64,000 nt of DNA from Sphingosinicella soli (GTDB lineage: Bacteria; Pseudomonadota; Alphaproteobacteria; Sphingomonadales; Sphingomonadaceae). The notes under the pieces are model-generated. The model was not told where the DNA came from. It did no database searches and saw nothing but the letters and a program-made list of their open reading frames with translations. A program made the position numbers and the translations under genes. Positions 54,557 through 64,000 of the stretch are shown in pieces. The stretch is from NCBI RefSeq assembly GCF_014199685.1, contig NZ_JACHNZ010000016.1, positions 1-64,000 of the forward strand. The letters run 5' to 3'. Within the stretch, counting starts at the first letter, position 1. Every line of letters begins with the position of its first letter.

Positions 54557-56746
54557 TTAGAAGATGTTCGCGGTGAGCGAGAACTTGATCACCGACGGCG
54601 CACCGAAGGCGAGATAGTTGCTGCTGGTCGATGCGAAATACTTCTTGCCCGTGATGTTCTGCGCGTTGACGCGCGCGGTCATGCCCATGCCGCCAATTTC
54701 GAAGCTGTACGATCCGCCGATATCGAAGAGCGTGTAACCCGGAACGAACAGCGTGTTCTGCGGATTGATCGCCCGCGCGCCCGTGTAATAGGCGCCCGCG
54801 TTGATCGCGAGACCTTCGACGAGTTGCGTCAGGCGATATTCGCCCGAAAGCGACCACTGCCGCTTCGCCGTGTTTTCGATGCGGTTGCCGACGAGCGCAG
54901 TATCCGCCGTCTCACCCTGCTTCGCGCGCAGGAACAGCGCCGAGCCGTAGATCGAAAGTTCCGGCGTCAGTTCGCCGGTCAGGCTGAATTCGAAACCACG
55001 GTAGGTGGCGCTGCCGTCCTTCACGAAGAAATTGGCTGCGTTCGTGTAGGTCAGCTGGCGTGAGATGTCGAAATAGGCAGCCGTGAACAACAGGCCTTTC
55101 TGCGGTTCGACCTTGATCCCGCCTTCATATTGCTTCGAACTGCTGGCCGGCAGGATTTCGCCCTGGTTTTCCGTGCCGATCGGCGCGCCGGGGGTCGATT
55201 CGAGGCCTTCGATATAGGTCGCGTAAGCGCTGATCCATTCCTTGGGCTTGAACACAAGGCCACCGGACAGCGAGATCGGCTTGTCGGAGAAGGTTTCTTC
55301 GCTCGGCCCGGCCACCGTTTCTCGAGTCTCTTTGTAGATTGACTTGCGGATGCCGACGAGCACGCTGAACATGTCGTCGTTGGGCCCGCCGAAGCGCATC
55401 CGATCAAAGGCGTAGAAGCCGGTGTCCTTGATCGATGTGTCGCGCGTCGGATCGTAAGGCGTCGCACCGCTGTAGCGGATATCGTTGAGATCGACGGGGT
55501 TGAAGAGATTCTGCACGCAGCCCGGGGCGAGCCCGATGGCAATGCAGTTCGCGTTCGAACCGGCGCCGCCCGCAAGGAATGAAACCGTCAGCGGCGAATA
55601 CTGGCGGCGGATATTCTTCGATGCGCCGATCATCAGTTCGTGGATCACCGGCCCGGTCGCGAACGTGCCCGCCAGTTCGATGCGGCCGTTCTTGTTGCGG
55701 TAAAGCTGGCCGTCGGCCGCGCCCATCGTCAGCACCCCGTCACCTGTAACGGGATCGAAGTTCGCGAGGCGGCTGAAGCGGCGGTCGCGCTCCACATACG
55801 AGATGCCGCCCTCGGCGACGAGGTTCCACGCCGGGGTGATGGTCCACGATACGCGGCCGAGGACGTTCGTCGCATCGGCGCGGTTCAGGAAGCCCCTGCT
55901 GCCGGGATTGCTCGATGCGCTCGGCAGTTGCGGAAGCACGGTCATCAGCGTCGCAGTCGTCGTTCGTCCCTGCACGACGGTCGGCTCCGTCACCGTCTTC
56001 GAAATATGTTCGACGTCGAGGTTGATGCGGATGTTGTCCGAAGGATCGAGCTGGAAGGCCCCGGACTGGAAATTGCGGGTGCCCCACGTGTTGTCGATGC
56101 CCGAATCGACGCTGCCGTAAACAAGGTTGCCGCGCACGCCGAGGATGCCCCACGTGCCGCCCGCGTCGATATGGCCCTGCACCTGCCCGTGGTCGTTGCC
56201 GTTCACGGCGACCGAGAAGACCGGATCGAGCGTCGGGCGCTTGGTGGTCAGGTTGATGATGCCCGACGGCGTCGTGAAGCCGTAGTAGAGCGCCGACGCG
56301 CCCTTCAGCGCCTCGACACGCACCTTGTTTTCAAGCGGCAGGTCGATCAGGTTCACGATCGGCAGCGAGCCGTTCAGGCGGTAGTTGCCGCGATTTTCGA
56401 CCGGAATGCCCCGGATCGCGAGGTTGTTGTAAACCGTCGGGCTCGTCTGCGAGCTGGTGACGCCCGGCGAGTTGCGCAGCGCATCGAGGATGCTCTGCGC
56501 CTGCTGCGACTTGAGAACCTGCTCGGAAATCACGCTGACGGTGAGCGGCGTGTCGATCTGGTGCGCGCCGCGAAAGCTGCCCGCCTGCACGAAGTCCGCG
56601 CCGTAGCTGTCCTGGCGATCGGCGGTGACGACGATCTCTTCGAGCACCAGGCCGCTATTGTCCTGCTGCGCCATCGCCTGCCCGGCGGACGCCATCGCGA
56701 TTGCGCTGACGCCAAGTCCGGCGATCCGTTTCCAGTTCGTGGTCAT
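54557..56746 (-). CDS. TonB-dependent siderophore-type receptor, head of the tricarboxylate operon
   Basis: A 729-residue outer-membrane receptor: signal peptide to about QAMAQ, TonB box LEEIVVTA, plug (about 50-175; TPLTVSVISEQVLKSQQAQS, VRVEALKGASALYYG, GIINLTTKRP), then the barrel ending in Phe (SLTANIF). The plug style is that of siderophore receptors (FhuE/FecA group). It lies 76 bp upstream of the dehydrogenase gene on the same strand, so iron-tricarboxylate (for example ferric citrate) is an attractive substrate by inference. Confidence 0.93.
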   Translation of the reverse strand: MTTNWKRIAGLGVSAIAMASAGQAMAQQDNSGLVLEEIVVTADRQDSYGADFVQAGSFRGAHQIDTPLTVSVISEQVLKSQQAQSILDALRNSPGVTSSQTSPTVYNNLAIRGIPVENRGNYRLNGSLPIVNLIDLPLENKVRVEALKGASALYYGFTTPSGIINLTTKRPTLDPVFSVAVNGNDHGQVQGHIDAGGTWGILGVRGNLVYGSVDSGIDNTWGTRNFQSGAFQLDPSDNIRINLDVEHISKTVTEPTVVQGRTTTATLMTVLPQLPSASSNPGSRGFLNRADATNVLGRVSWTITPAWNLVAEGGISYVERDRRFSRLANFDPVTGDGVLTMGAADGQLYRNKNGRIELAGTFATGPVIHELMIGASKNIRRQYSPLTVSFLAGGAGSNANCIAIGLAPGCVQNLFNPVDLNDIRYSGATPYDPTRDTSIKDTGFYAFDRMRFGGPNDDMFSVLVGIRKSIYKETRETVAGPSEETFSDKPISLSGGLVFKPKEWISAYATYIEGLESTPGAPIGTENQGEILPASSSKQYEGGIKVEPQKGLLFTAAYFDISRQLTYTNAANFFVKDGSATYRGFEFSLTGELTPELSIYGSALFLRAKQGETADTALVGNRIENTAKRQWSLSGEYRLTQLVEGLAINAGAYYTGARAINPQNTLFVPGYTLFDIGGSYSFEIGGMGMTARVNAQNITGKKYFASTSSNYLAFGAPSVIKFSLTANIF

Positions 56747-56886
56747 ATCTCTGCACCCCCTTTTTTGCCCGCCCTGCGGACGGCTGTTTCCCCGTGTCCG
56801 GGCGCGCTCGACACGGCGCGCCGCAGCTCGTTTGCCGGCAGACCGCGAACGCGGAAGGCCGGTGTCGAGCGGACATTATCCGCGCT

Positions 56887-56930
56887 AGCTGTCACAAACC
56901 TGTCTCGCCTGTCTCTCCGGGGTGACAGCT
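56887..56930. promoter_or_regulatory. Large inverted repeat in a divergent promoter region
   Basis: AGCTGTCAC (56887-56895) and GTGACAGCT (56922-56930) form perfect 9-bp arms 26 bp apart, between the divergent TonB-dependent receptor (start 56746) and serine hydrolase (start 56994). A direct repeat TGTCTC-GCC-TGTCTC lies between the arms. It could be an operator for a dimeric regulator; none is encoded next to it. The rest of the gap (56747-56993) shows nothing I can name. Confidence 0.45.
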
Positions 56931-56993
56931 TGGCGACAGACTGGCCTTTTAGGCTACACGGAAGGACGGCATCGCTGCCGAGGGGAGACGAAG

Positions 56994-58580
56994 TTGAAAA
57001 CGGCGGGATCACACGCGGCGCTGTCGCGGCGCAGCTTTGCGGGGCTCTCGCTCGGCGCGGCGGGGCTGTTTGCATTTCCGGGCCTTGCGGCCTGCGCGCG
57101 CGTCTCGGGGGCCGATGTCTCGGGCCCCGGCGTGTCGGCGCCCGCAGTCTCGCCCATCGACGGCCTGCCCCGCGCGCGCCCGGAAGCGCACGGCGTCGAT
57201 CCGCAGGCGATCATCGCCTTCCTTGACGAGGTGCGCGGCGCGAGGCTGGAGCTGCACAGCTTCATGCTGTCGCGCGGCGGCGACGTCATCGGCGAAGGCT
57301 GGTGGGCGCCCTACCGCGCCGACCGGCCGCACATGATGCATTCGCTCACGAAAAGCGTCGCCGTCTCGGGCGTCGCGATTGCGATGCAGGAAGGGCTTTT
57401 CGGCATCGATGACAAGGTGATCTCCTTCTTCCCCGATGAACTGCCGCCTACGGTGAGCGAAAACCTCGCCGCGATGACCGTGCGCGACCTGCTCACGATG
57501 CGCACCGGCCATGCCGAGGAAATTTCCGGCTCGGTATGGCGGCAGATCAAAACGAGCTGGGTCGCGGAGTTCTTCAAGGTGCCGGTCGTCCACACGCCGG
57601 GCACGCGCTTCGTCTATTCGAGCGCGGCGAGTTTCATGCTGTCGGCCATCGTCACCAAGCTGACCGGGCAGACGCTGCGCGACTACATGGAGCCGCGCTT
57701 CTTCCAGCCGCTCGGCATCACCGGGCTCAGTTGGGACGTCGGCCCCGGCGGCATCAATCCGGGCGGCAACGGCCTCAGCTTCAAGACCGCCGACGCGCTC
57801 AAGCTCGGCATGCTCCACGCGCAAAAGGGCCGCTGGAACGGGCGGCAGATCCTCTCGCCGGACTGGGTGGAGGCCGTCAGCAAGCCGCAGGTGGCGGAGG
57901 GCGAATACAGCTATCAGTGGTGGATCGGCGCGAACAACACTTACTCTGCGGTCGGCCTGTTCACGCAGATGGCGATCGTGTTCCCCGATCACGACGCCGT
58001 GCTCGCCGTCACCGGCGCGATCCGCAAGAGCGAGATGCTCACGCCCATCGTCGACAGGCATTTCCCCGCCGCCTTCGGCGCCGCAAGCCTGCCGCGCAGC
58101 GAGAGCCGTTACGCCGCGCTTGCGGAGCGGACCGGCGCATTGACCCTGCTTCCCGCGCTCTCCGGGCCAGCATCGCCGGTCGCCGCGCGCATCTCGGGCA
58201 AGCGTTTCCGGGCGAGCGAAAACGCCGAGGGCATCGAGAGTTTCGGCTTCGCCTTCGAAGGCGACCGCTGCCGCTTCACGATGCGCGACGCGCGCGGCGC
58301 GCACAGCATCAACGTGGGCATCGGCCGCTGGATCGAGGGCGCGACGAGCATGACCGGCAACAAGCTCCATCATCAGTATCAGCCCGACTCGATGCTGGTC
58401 GTCGCCGGAGGCCGCTGGACCGCGCCCGGCACGTTCGAGATGATCTGGCAGTTCGCCGAAACCGCCTTCCGCGACACGGTGGTGTGCCGCTTCGAGGGCG
58501 ATGCGATGACCTTCGACCGCAGCGTCAACGTCAATTCGGCGGCGATGTCGCTTCCCACCGTTCGTTCGACGCTGGGCTGA
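56994..58580 (+). CDS. Tat-exported lipoprotein serine hydrolase, class-C beta-lactamase fold
   Basis: A 528-residue protein from TTG 56994 (ribosome site AGGGGAG). A twin-arginine leader SRRSFAGLSLGAAG runs into a lipobox GLAAC (Cys34). The serine hydrolase domain has nucleophile Ser117-Leu-Thr-Lys120 (MMHSLTKS), a Tyr-Ser-Ser motif (RFVYSSAAS) near residue 205, and ends with a separate beta domain (about 390-528). Likely an esterase or amidase anchored in the membrane facing the periplasm. It is a different branch from the two at 30-36 kb. Confidence 0.87.
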   Translation: MKTAGSHAALSRRSFAGLSLGAAGLFAFPGLAACARVSGADVSGPGVSAPAVSPIDGLPRARPEAHGVDPQAIIAFLDEVRGARLELHSFMLSRGGDVIGEGWWAPYRADRPHMMHSLTKSVAVSGVAIAMQEGLFGIDDKVISFFPDELPPTVSENLAAMTVRDLLTMRTGHAEEISGSVWRQIKTSWVAEFFKVPVVHTPGTRFVYSSAASFMLSAIVTKLTGQTLRDYMEPRFFQPLGITGLSWDVGPGGINPGGNGLSFKTADALKLGMLHAQKGRWNGRQILSPDWVEAVSKPQVAEGEYSYQWWIGANNTYSAVGLFTQMAIVFPDHDAVLAVTGAIRKSEMLTPIVDRHFPAAFGAASLPRSESRYAALAERTGALTLLPALSGPASPVAARISGKRFRASENAEGIESFGFAFEGDRCRFTMRDARGAHSINVGIGRWIEGATSMTGNKLHHQYQPDSMLVVAGGRWTAPGTFEMIWQFAETAFRDTVVCRFEGDAMTFDRSVNVNSAAMSLPTVRSTLG

Positions 58581-58664
58581 GGGCGGGGCGCCGCCGAGGC
58601 CATGATTTCGCGGTAGGCACGGGCGCGAAAAAAGCAGTACATTGAAGCCGATGGAGATCGGTCT

Positions 58665-59120
58665 ATGCAATTGATTATCAACGGCAAAAAGCACACGTAT
58701 GACGGCGACCCCGAAATGCCGCTGCTTTGGTACGTGCGGGATCTTCAGGGTCTGACGGGAACCAAGTTCGGCTGCGGCGCGGGGCTGTGCGGGGCGTGCA
58801 CCGTGCATGTGGACGGCGCGGCGATGCGTGCGTGCCAGTTGCCGATGGCGGCGCTGGCGGATCAGTCCGTAACGACGATCGAGGGGCTTTCGGCGGAGGG
58901 CGACCACCCCGTGCAGCGCGCCTGGCGGCAGCTTGATGTCGCGCAGTGCGGCTATTGCCAGTCCGGCCAGATCATGCAGGCGGCGGCGCTGCTGGCCGAG
59001 ACCCCGAACCCCACCGATGCCGACATCGACGCCGCCATGGCGGGCAACATCTGCCGCTGCGGCACCTACGCGCGCATCCGCGCCGCGATCAAGGCGGCAA
59101 CTTCGGCGGTGAACGCATGA
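58665..59120 (+). CDS. (2Fe-2S)-binding subunit of a xanthine-dehydrogenase-family oxidoreductase (IorA type)
   Basis: A 151-residue electron-transfer subunit with two [2Fe-2S] centres. N-terminal ferredoxin cysteines lie in [17 protein letters not shown] and RACQLP; the second cluster is in CGYCQSGQ and GNICRCGTY. Both motifs match IorA of isoquinoline 1-oxidoreductase. It passes electrons from the molybdenum subunit to a membrane acceptor. It overlaps the large-subunit gene by 4 bp. Confidence 0.95.
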   Translation: MQLIINGKKHTYDGDPEMPLLWYVRDLQGLTGTKFGCGAGLCGACTVHVDGAAMRACQLPMAALADQSVTTIEGLSAEGDHPVQRAWRQLDVAQCGYCQSGQIMQAAALLAETPNPTDADIDAAMAGNICRCGTYARIRAAIKAATSAVNA

Positions 59121-61390
59121 GCGCCGCCGACGACATCATCAACATCAGCCGCCGCAGCCTCCTCGGCGCAGGCGGCGCGCTGGTCCTCGCGATGGCCCTC
59201 CCCCGCGCCGCCTCCGCCGAAGCCCGGAAGTACGGCGCCGACGCGCAGCCCGGCGGCTGGCGCGACGACCCCGCGCTGTTCGTGGCGATCGGCGACGACG
59301 GCGCCGTCACCATCACCTGCCACCGCGCCGAGATGGGCCAGGGAATCCGCACCAGCCTCGCCATGGTGATCGCCGACGAACTGGAGGCGGACTGGAACCG
59401 GGTACGCATCGAACAGGCCGTCGGCGACGAGACGCGCTACGGCAACCAGAACACCGACGGCTCGCGCAGCATGCGCCACCTGTTCATGCCGCTGCGCCGC
59501 TGCGGCGCCGCCGCACGCACGATGCTGGAGCAGGCCGCCGCCAAGCGCTGGAACGTACCCGTCGCCGAGGTCGCCGCGAGTCTCCACGAGGTCATCCACC
59601 GCCCCACGGGCCGCAAGCTCGGCTACGGCACGCTTGCGAAAGACGCTGCCGCATCGGCCGTGCCCGACCGGGCCACGGTCGCGCTGAAGGTGCCCGCCGC
59701 GTTCCGCTACATCGGCCGCGACATGCACTCCGCCGACGGCCTCGCCATGACGACGGGCCGCGCGGACTACGGCATCGACGCCCGGCTGCCGGGCATGCTC
59801 TACGCGGTCATCGCGCGTCCGCCCGTCTACGGCGGCAAGGTGAAGAGCGTGGACAAGAGCGCCGCGCTGAAGGTGGCGGGCGTTACCGACATCGTCGATC
59901 TGCCGGCGCCCGCACTTCCGTCCGCCTTCCAGCCGCTCGGCGGTGTCGCCGTGCTGGCGACAAACACGTGGGCGGCGATGAAGGGGCGCGAAGCCCTCGC
60001 GATCACGTGGGACGACGGCCCGAACGCGGCGTACGATTCGGCCGCCTACCGCGCGGAGCTGGAACGCTCGGCGCGCGCGCCGGGGCAGGTCTCGCGCAGC
60101 GACGGCGATGTCGAAACAGCCCTCGGCAAGGCCGAGAAGCGCATCGACGCCGAGTATTACACCCCGCACCTGGCGCAGGCGCCGATGGAGCCGCCGATGG
60201 CGCTCGCGCGTACCGACGCGGCCCGCTGCGAGGCATGGGCCTGCACGCAGGACCCGCAGGCCGCGCGCGACCTCATTGCCGAGGCGCTGAAGATCCCGGT
60301 CGCCGATGTGACCATCCACCAGACGCTGCTCGGCGGCGGTTTCGGACGCAAATCGAAGCCCGACTTCGTGCTCGAGGCCGCGCTGCTCAGCCGCACCGCC
60401 AAGGGCAGGCCCGTGAAGCTGGTGTGGACACGCGCAGACGACCTTCACCACAGCTATTTCCACACCGTCTCGGCCGCGCGGCTGGAGGGCGGGCTCGATG
60501 CGGCGGGCCGCACTGTGGCGTGGCGCCACCGCAGCGCCGCCCCCTCGATCGCGTCGACCTTCGGACCGGATCCCAGGCACCAGATGCCGTTCGAGCAGGG
60601 CATGGGGCTGCGCAACGTGCCGTTCGCGATTCCGAACGTCCGCATCGAGACGTGCGCCGCCACCGCCCACACCCGCATCGGCTGGTTCCGGTCCGTCTCC
60701 AACATTCCGCACTGCTTCGCGGTGCAATCGTTCGTCGCCGAACTTGCCGCCGCCGCCGGGCGCGATCCCAAGGATTATCTCCTCGAACTCATCGGCCCCG
60801 ACCGCGCGATCGACCCGCGCGCAATGGGCGACACGGTGAACGCGGGCGAGGATCCGGCGCTCTACCCGCTCGATACCGCGCGGCTGAAGGCGGTGATCGC
60901 GGCCGCCGCGAAGGGCATCGGCTGGGGCCGCGCGCTCCCGCCGGGCCGAGGGCTCGGCATCGCCGCGCATTACAGCTTCGTCAGTTACACGGCCTGCGCG
61001 ATCGAGGTCTGGGTTGCCGACGGTCAGCTCACGATCGAGCGCGCCGACATCGCGGTCGATTGCGGCCCGCAGGTGAACCCCGACCGTATCCGTTCACAGA
61101 TGGAAGGGTCGGTGGTGATGGGGATCAGCCTCGCCACGCTCGGCGAGATCAGCTTCAAGGACGGCCGCGTGCAGCAGGACAATTTTGACAGTTACGCGAT
61201 CACCCGCATCGACGCCGCCCCGAAGATCACCGAGGTTCACCTTGTCGGCGGTGGCGTCTGGAATACACCCCCAGGCGGTGTCGGCGAGCCCGGCGTTCCC
61301 CCGGTCGCCCCCGCACTCTGCAACGCCATCCATGCCGCAACCGGCAAACGCATCAGATCACTGCCGATCGGGGAACAGCTGAAAGCGTAG
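59117..61390 (+). CDS. Molybdenum-binding subunit of a xanthine-dehydrogenase-family oxidoreductase (IorB type)
   Basis: A 757-residue subunit from ATG 59117. Twin-arginine leader [18 protein letters not shown], so the pair is exported folded. Molybdopterin motifs include [36 protein letters not shown] and [12 protein letters not shown] with the probable catalytic Glu. The family hydroxylates aldehydes or N-heterocycles using water. The gene for the usual XdhC-type maturation factor is not in the window. Substrate unknown. Confidence 0.93.
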   Translation: MSAADDIINISRRSLLGAGGALVLAMALPRAASAEARKYGADAQPGGWRDDPALFVAIGDDGAVTITCHRAEMGQGIRTSLAMVIADELEADWNRVRIEQAVGDETRYGNQNTDGSRSMRHLFMPLRRCGAAARTMLEQAAAKRWNVPVAEVAASLHEVIHRPTGRKLGYGTLAKDAAASAVPDRATVALKVPAAFRYIGRDMHSADGLAMTTGRADYGIDARLPGMLYAVIARPPVYGGKVKSVDKSAALKVAGVTDIVDLPAPALPSAFQPLGGVAVLATNTWAAMKGREALAITWDDGPNAAYDSAAYRAELERSARAPGQVSRSDGDVETALGKAEKRIDAEYYTPHLAQAPMEPPMALARTDAARCEAWACTQDPQAARDLIAEALKIPVADVTIHQTLLGGGFGRKSKPDFVLEAALLSRTAKGRPVKLVWTRADDLHHSYFHTVSAARLEGGLDAAGRTVAWRHRSAAPSIASTFGPDPRHQMPFEQGMGLRNVPFAIPNVRIETCAATAHTRIGWFRSVSNIPHCFAVQSFVAELAAAAGRDPKDYLLELIGPDRAIDPRAMGDTVNAGEDPALYPLDTARLKAVIAAAAKGIGWGRALPPGRGLGIAAHYSFVSYTACAIEVWVADGQLTIERADIAVDCGPQVNPDRIRSQMEGSVVMGISLATLGEISFKDGRVQQDNFDSYAITRIDAAPKITEVHLVGGGVWNTPPGGVGEPGVPPVAPALCNAIHAATGKRIRSLPIGEQLKA

Positions 61391-61500
61391 TGCGAACAGG
61401 GCGAACGTTTGGATACGAGCCGCCGCGATCGAATTTTCTTCGGTATCCGCCACGCAATTGAGAATAATTATTCGCGTTTTTCTGAATAGAAATCGAAATC

Positions 61501-61519
61501 GCAAATCATTCTCATAATC
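61501..61519. promoter_or_regulatory. Fur-box-like site upstream of the porin gene
   Basis: The minus strand reads GATTATGAGAATGATTTGC, matching 14 of 19 positions of the Fur consensus GATAATGATAATCATTATC. A perfect palindrome GAATAATTATTC (61462-61473) lies 28 bp before it. The gap 61391-61649 is strongly AT-rich and contains no gene that I can see. Iron control of the porin is therefore likely. Confidence 0.55.
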
Positions 61520-61649
61520 AAACAGAATTTTTCTGGTAAACGGAAAATCAAGGCGATATCGACTGTGCCGCGTTATGCGCGCATCTCGAAAATAAATACT
61601 GTCGCACCATAATTAATATTGAAATTGATTTGCAAAGTCGGGAGGTTTT

Positions 61650-62840
61650 ATGCGCTTTTGGGTGGTCGCAAGTGTTGCGGCATGTGTTTCGTTCCCCGCC
61701 TTCGCGGAAGGTAATCTTCCACACGGCCACACGCACAGCCGCGAAGAAATCGACGAGAGCCACGGACCGCTGCTGCTCCAGGCGACGTATACCGGCGAGG
61801 TGATGTCAAACGTCTCCGGCGGTATCAGGCGCGGCAGCCGCTATCTCGACAATCTCGATATCGTCGCCGAAGCGGATCTGGAGGCGATCGCCGGTTGGAA
61901 AGGCGCGAGCGTCCACCTCTACGGGCTTTACAACAACGGCAAGTCGTTCAGCGAACTTGCCGGCGACGCGCAGACCGCGAGCAATATCGAAACCGGCGTT
62001 CAGGCGTTCCGCCTCTACGAAGCGTGGATCGAGCAGGCGTTCACCGGCGGCTCGCTGAAGCTCGGGCTCTACGATCTCAATTCGGAATTCGATTCGCTCG
62101 AAGCCTCGGGCCTCTTCGTCAGCAGCCCCCACGGCATCGGCACGGACTTCGCGCAGACCGGCGAAAACGGCCCGTCGATCTTCCCCTCGACCTCACTTGC
62201 CGCGCGCATTGCGATCGAACCCGCCGAAGGCTGGGTGGTGCGTGCCGCCGTGCTCGACGGCGTGCCCGGCAACCCCGATCGCCCCAAGCGCACGGCGATG
62301 AAACTGGGCGGCGGCGACGGCGCGCTGCTCGTCGCCGAGATCGAGGCGCCTCTGCCGCGGGGGCGGCTGCTGTTCGGCGGCTGGCGTTACACCGCGCGCT
62401 TCGACGATCATGCGGGAACCAGCGGACGCGGCAACGACGGCCTCTACGTGCGCGGCGAAACCACACTGTTCGAGGAAACGGATGACGCCGCCCAGGGCCT
62501 CGCCGCCTTCGCCCGCCTCGGCATCGCCGATGGACGCTTCAACACGTTCGGCAAGTTCGCCAGCGCCGGGCTCAATTACACGGGGCCGTTTCGTGGTCGC
62601 GACGAAGATCAACTCGGCCTTGCCGTGGCCGCGGCCTTTACCTCAGACGCCTACAAGCGCGCCGTTCCGGCAAGCAACAATGAGGTCGCGTTCGAACTGA
62701 CCTATCGCGCACCTGTCGCGTCGTGGCTGTCGCTGCAGCCGAGTGCGCATTACATCATCAATCCGGGTGCCGACCCGACCGTGCGGAACGCACTCGCGTT
62801 CGGCCTCAGAGCGGAAATCTCGTTCAACATTCTGGGTTGA
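61650..62840 (+). CDS. OprB-type carbohydrate-selective porin
   Basis: A 396-residue outer-membrane protein: signal peptide to about PAFAEG, a His-rich stretch (LPHGHTHSREE), then a 16-strand-type barrel with GLYNNGKSFSELAGD, YEAWIEQAF, KLGLYDLNSEFD and ending INPGADPTVRNALAFGLRAE. The pattern is that of OprB/carbohydrate porins. The His-rich N-terminus could bind metal, which would agree with the Fur-like site upstream. It ends facing a TonB-dependent receptor gene. Confidence 0.85.
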   Translation: MRFWVVASVAACVSFPAFAEGNLPHGHTHSREEIDESHGPLLLQATYTGEVMSNVSGGIRRGSRYLDNLDIVAEADLEAIAGWKGASVHLYGLYNNGKSFSELAGDAQTASNIETGVQAFRLYEAWIEQAFTGGSLKLGLYDLNSEFDSLEASGLFVSSPHGIGTDFAQTGENGPSIFPSTSLAARIAIEPAEGWVVRAAVLDGVPGNPDRPKRTAMKLGGGDGALLVAEIEAPLPRGRLLFGGWRYTARFDDHAGTSGRGNDGLYVRGETTLFEETDDAAQGLAAFARLGIADGRFNTFGKFASAGLNYTGPFRGRDEDQLGLAVAAAFTSDAYKRAVPASNNEVAFELTYRAPVASWLSLQPSAHYIINPGADPTVRNALAFGLRAEISFNILG

Positions 62841-62847
62841 AAGTGGC

Positions 62848-62878
62848 GCCCGGCCCCCGCAGAACGCGCGGGCCGGGC
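62848..62878. terminator. Hairpin between convergent porin and receptor genes
   Basis: A 13-bp GC-rich stem with one mismatch (62848-62860 with 62866-62878) and an AGAAC loop lies 8 bp after the porin stop and 10 bp before the receptor stop. There is no T-run on either side, so the termination strength is unsure. Confidence 0.45.
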
Positions 62879-62887
62879 CAGCCTTGA

Positions 62888-64000
62888 CTAAAAGCGCGCG
62901 CGGACGCCGACGTAATATTTGCGTCCGATCACGTCGTAGATCGATGCGTTGGTTGCCGAGTTCGAGATGAAGTCGACGGGGAGGACCGGAGGCGTGCGAT
63001 CGAACAGATTATCGACGCCGGCGTAGATTTCGGTGCCCTTACCATTGGCACTTTCGAATTTGAATTTGACCGACATGTCGACGTAGATCACCGACCCGAC
63101 GTTATTGTCTTCGTTCGACAAATCCTCGGGGCCGAACGTCACGTCGTAGACGCCGCCGTCAATATAACGGGCCTGCACGAAAGCACCCCAGCGCTCGGCT
63201 TCATAATTCGCCGAGAGCGTCGCTTTGAAATCGGGCATGCCGCCCGCATTGCGACCGCCCAATTCGCCCGCGACATCAAGCGGCGTGCCGCCCGACGGCG
63301 CGATCTTCTTGTGGATCAGGTAGCTCGCCACGGCGCCGAGACCCAGCGTACCGTTGCCGAGTTCTGTTGAATAGCGCGCTTCGAAATCGAGACCGCGCAG
63401 CTTGTAGGTGCCGAGGTTCAGGTTCTGCTGCCTGACTTCGAAAAGCGAGTCATCAGGACCGAAAGTGATGAGCGAGCAGATATCCGTTTCGCCCGCAAAG
63501 CAGCGGTTCACGACATCCTGCGGGCTCAGCGAGCCGATCGCATCCTTGAGATTGATATCCCAATAATCGATCGACGCCCGGAAACTGCCGAGCGAGAGCA
63601 CTGCGCCCAGCGTCTTGGTAAGCGCACTTTCCTCACTGAGATTGACGTTGCCCGAAAGCGGAACGCGAACGAGCGACGTTCCGCTGCCCGGATCGAAGGG
63701 ATTGCTGAGGTTGCCGAACAGAAGCACGGTTTCGACGAAGGTTTCGCCGATGCTGGGTGCGCGGATATCGCGCGAGATCGTGCCGCGGAAGCGCAGGATA
63801 TCGATCGGATCGAAGGTCAGACCGGCCTTCCACGTGACCACGTTGCCGACGGTGGAATAGTGCGTGTAACGCGCGGCACCGTTGAAATCGAGACGCTGGT
63901 CGCCTGCAAGCAGCGGGATCACGACTTCGGCGAAACCCTCGGTCACGTCGTACTTGCCGTCGAGCGGCTGCGCGTTGACGATGAGGAATTCCTCATTGTC
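62888..64000 (-). CDS. TonB-dependent receptor, C-terminal part (continues beyond the window)
   Basis: About 370 codons of the barrel domain, open to the right edge; the plug and signal peptide lie outside. Typical segments are FRGTISRDIRAPSIGETF, LRGLDFEARYSTELGNG, YIDGGVYDVTFGPEDLSN and the terminal YYVGVRARF with a C-terminal Phe. The style matches the large receptor at 36.6 kb. The substrate cannot be told. It is convergent with the OprB-like porin. Confidence 0.9.
   Translation of the reverse strand, partial: DNEEFLIVNAQPLDGKYDVTEGFAEVVIPLLAGDQRLDFNGAARYTHYSTVGNVVTWKAGLTFDPIDILRFRGTISRDIRAPSIGETFVETVLLFGNLSNPFDPGSGTSLVRVPLSGNVNLSEESALTKTLGAVLSLGSFRASIDYWDINLKDAIGSLSPQDVVNRCFAGETDICSLITFGPDDSLFEVRQQNLNLGTYKLRGLDFEARYSTELGNGTLGLGAVASYLIHKKIAPSGGTPLDVAGELGGRNAGGMPDFKATLSANYEAERWGAFVQARYIDGGVYDVTFGPEDLSNEDNNVGSVIYVDMSVKFKFESANGKGTEIYAGVDNLFDRTPPVLPVDFISNSATNASIYDVIGRKYYVGVRARF

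Overview
The window is GC-rich, densely coded DNA from an alphaproteobacterium, most likely a member of the Sphingomonadales. The case rests on several TonB-dependent receptors, the gene order chvI-chvG-hprK-rapZ-PTS IIA-HPr, a short HPr kinase, ATP-type pckA facing chvI, a pspF/pspABC locus followed by extra small genes, and an mla locus whose permease carries an N-terminal STAS domain. I see no insertion sequence, prophage, CRISPR array, rRNA or origin. Most of the window looks chromosomal, with accessory blocks in the right two thirds.

Left part (1-12.9 kb): a decayed acyltransferase-3 fragment lies downstream of two tandem paralogous exported proteins of unknown function, one of them a lipoprotein with a long Thr-Pro linker. 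Then come Fe superoxide dismutase and a phage-shock locus. In that locus pspF faces a textbook sigma-54 promoter that drives a 58-codon secreted peptide gene, pspA, pspB, two pspC-type genes and four more small one-helix membrane proteins. Most of these small proteins end in the same PspB-like coiled-coil module. SufE, two hotdog thioesterases, a J-domain protein and pckA follow.

Central core (13-30 kb): the chvI/chvG two-component pair is followed by hprK, rapZ, PTS IIA and HPr, then an rRNA/tRNA methyltransferase and rmuC. An SMP-30 lactonase leads into a phospholipid-transport locus (mlaE, mlaF, mlaD, PqiC-type lipoprotein) and an M48-LysM lipoprotein protease. Two orphan Flp pilin genes, a Nudix hydrolase, an NDUFAF5-like methyltransferase, comF, grxC, a nitrilase-family amidase, a DUF1178 gene and tRNA-Arg(CCU) complete it.

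Peptide/amide-processing cluster (30-45 kb): two class-C-type serine hydrolases, a class-A-like serine hydrolase with an unusual omega loop, a frameshifted N-acyl-D-amino-acid deacylase, a large TonB-dependent receptor, an M20 peptidase and a PepSY membrane protein. A two-component system and a lone periplasmic binding protein adjoin it. I infer import and breakdown of N-acylated or D-residue-containing peptides.

Right part (45-64 kb): a chromate-resistance operon (chrB, chrA, exported SOD) is followed by a minus-strand operon of TonB-dependent receptor, isocitrate/isopropylmalate-type dehydrogenase, methyltransferase, aconitase-type hydratase and CitMHS citrate transporter. This could be a self-contained tricarboxylate or ferric-tricarboxylate uptake and catabolism unit. 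A Tat-lipoprotein serine hydrolase, a two-subunit molybdenum oxidoreductase, an OprB-like porin behind a Fur-box-like site, and a TonB-dependent receptor cut by the window edge close the window.
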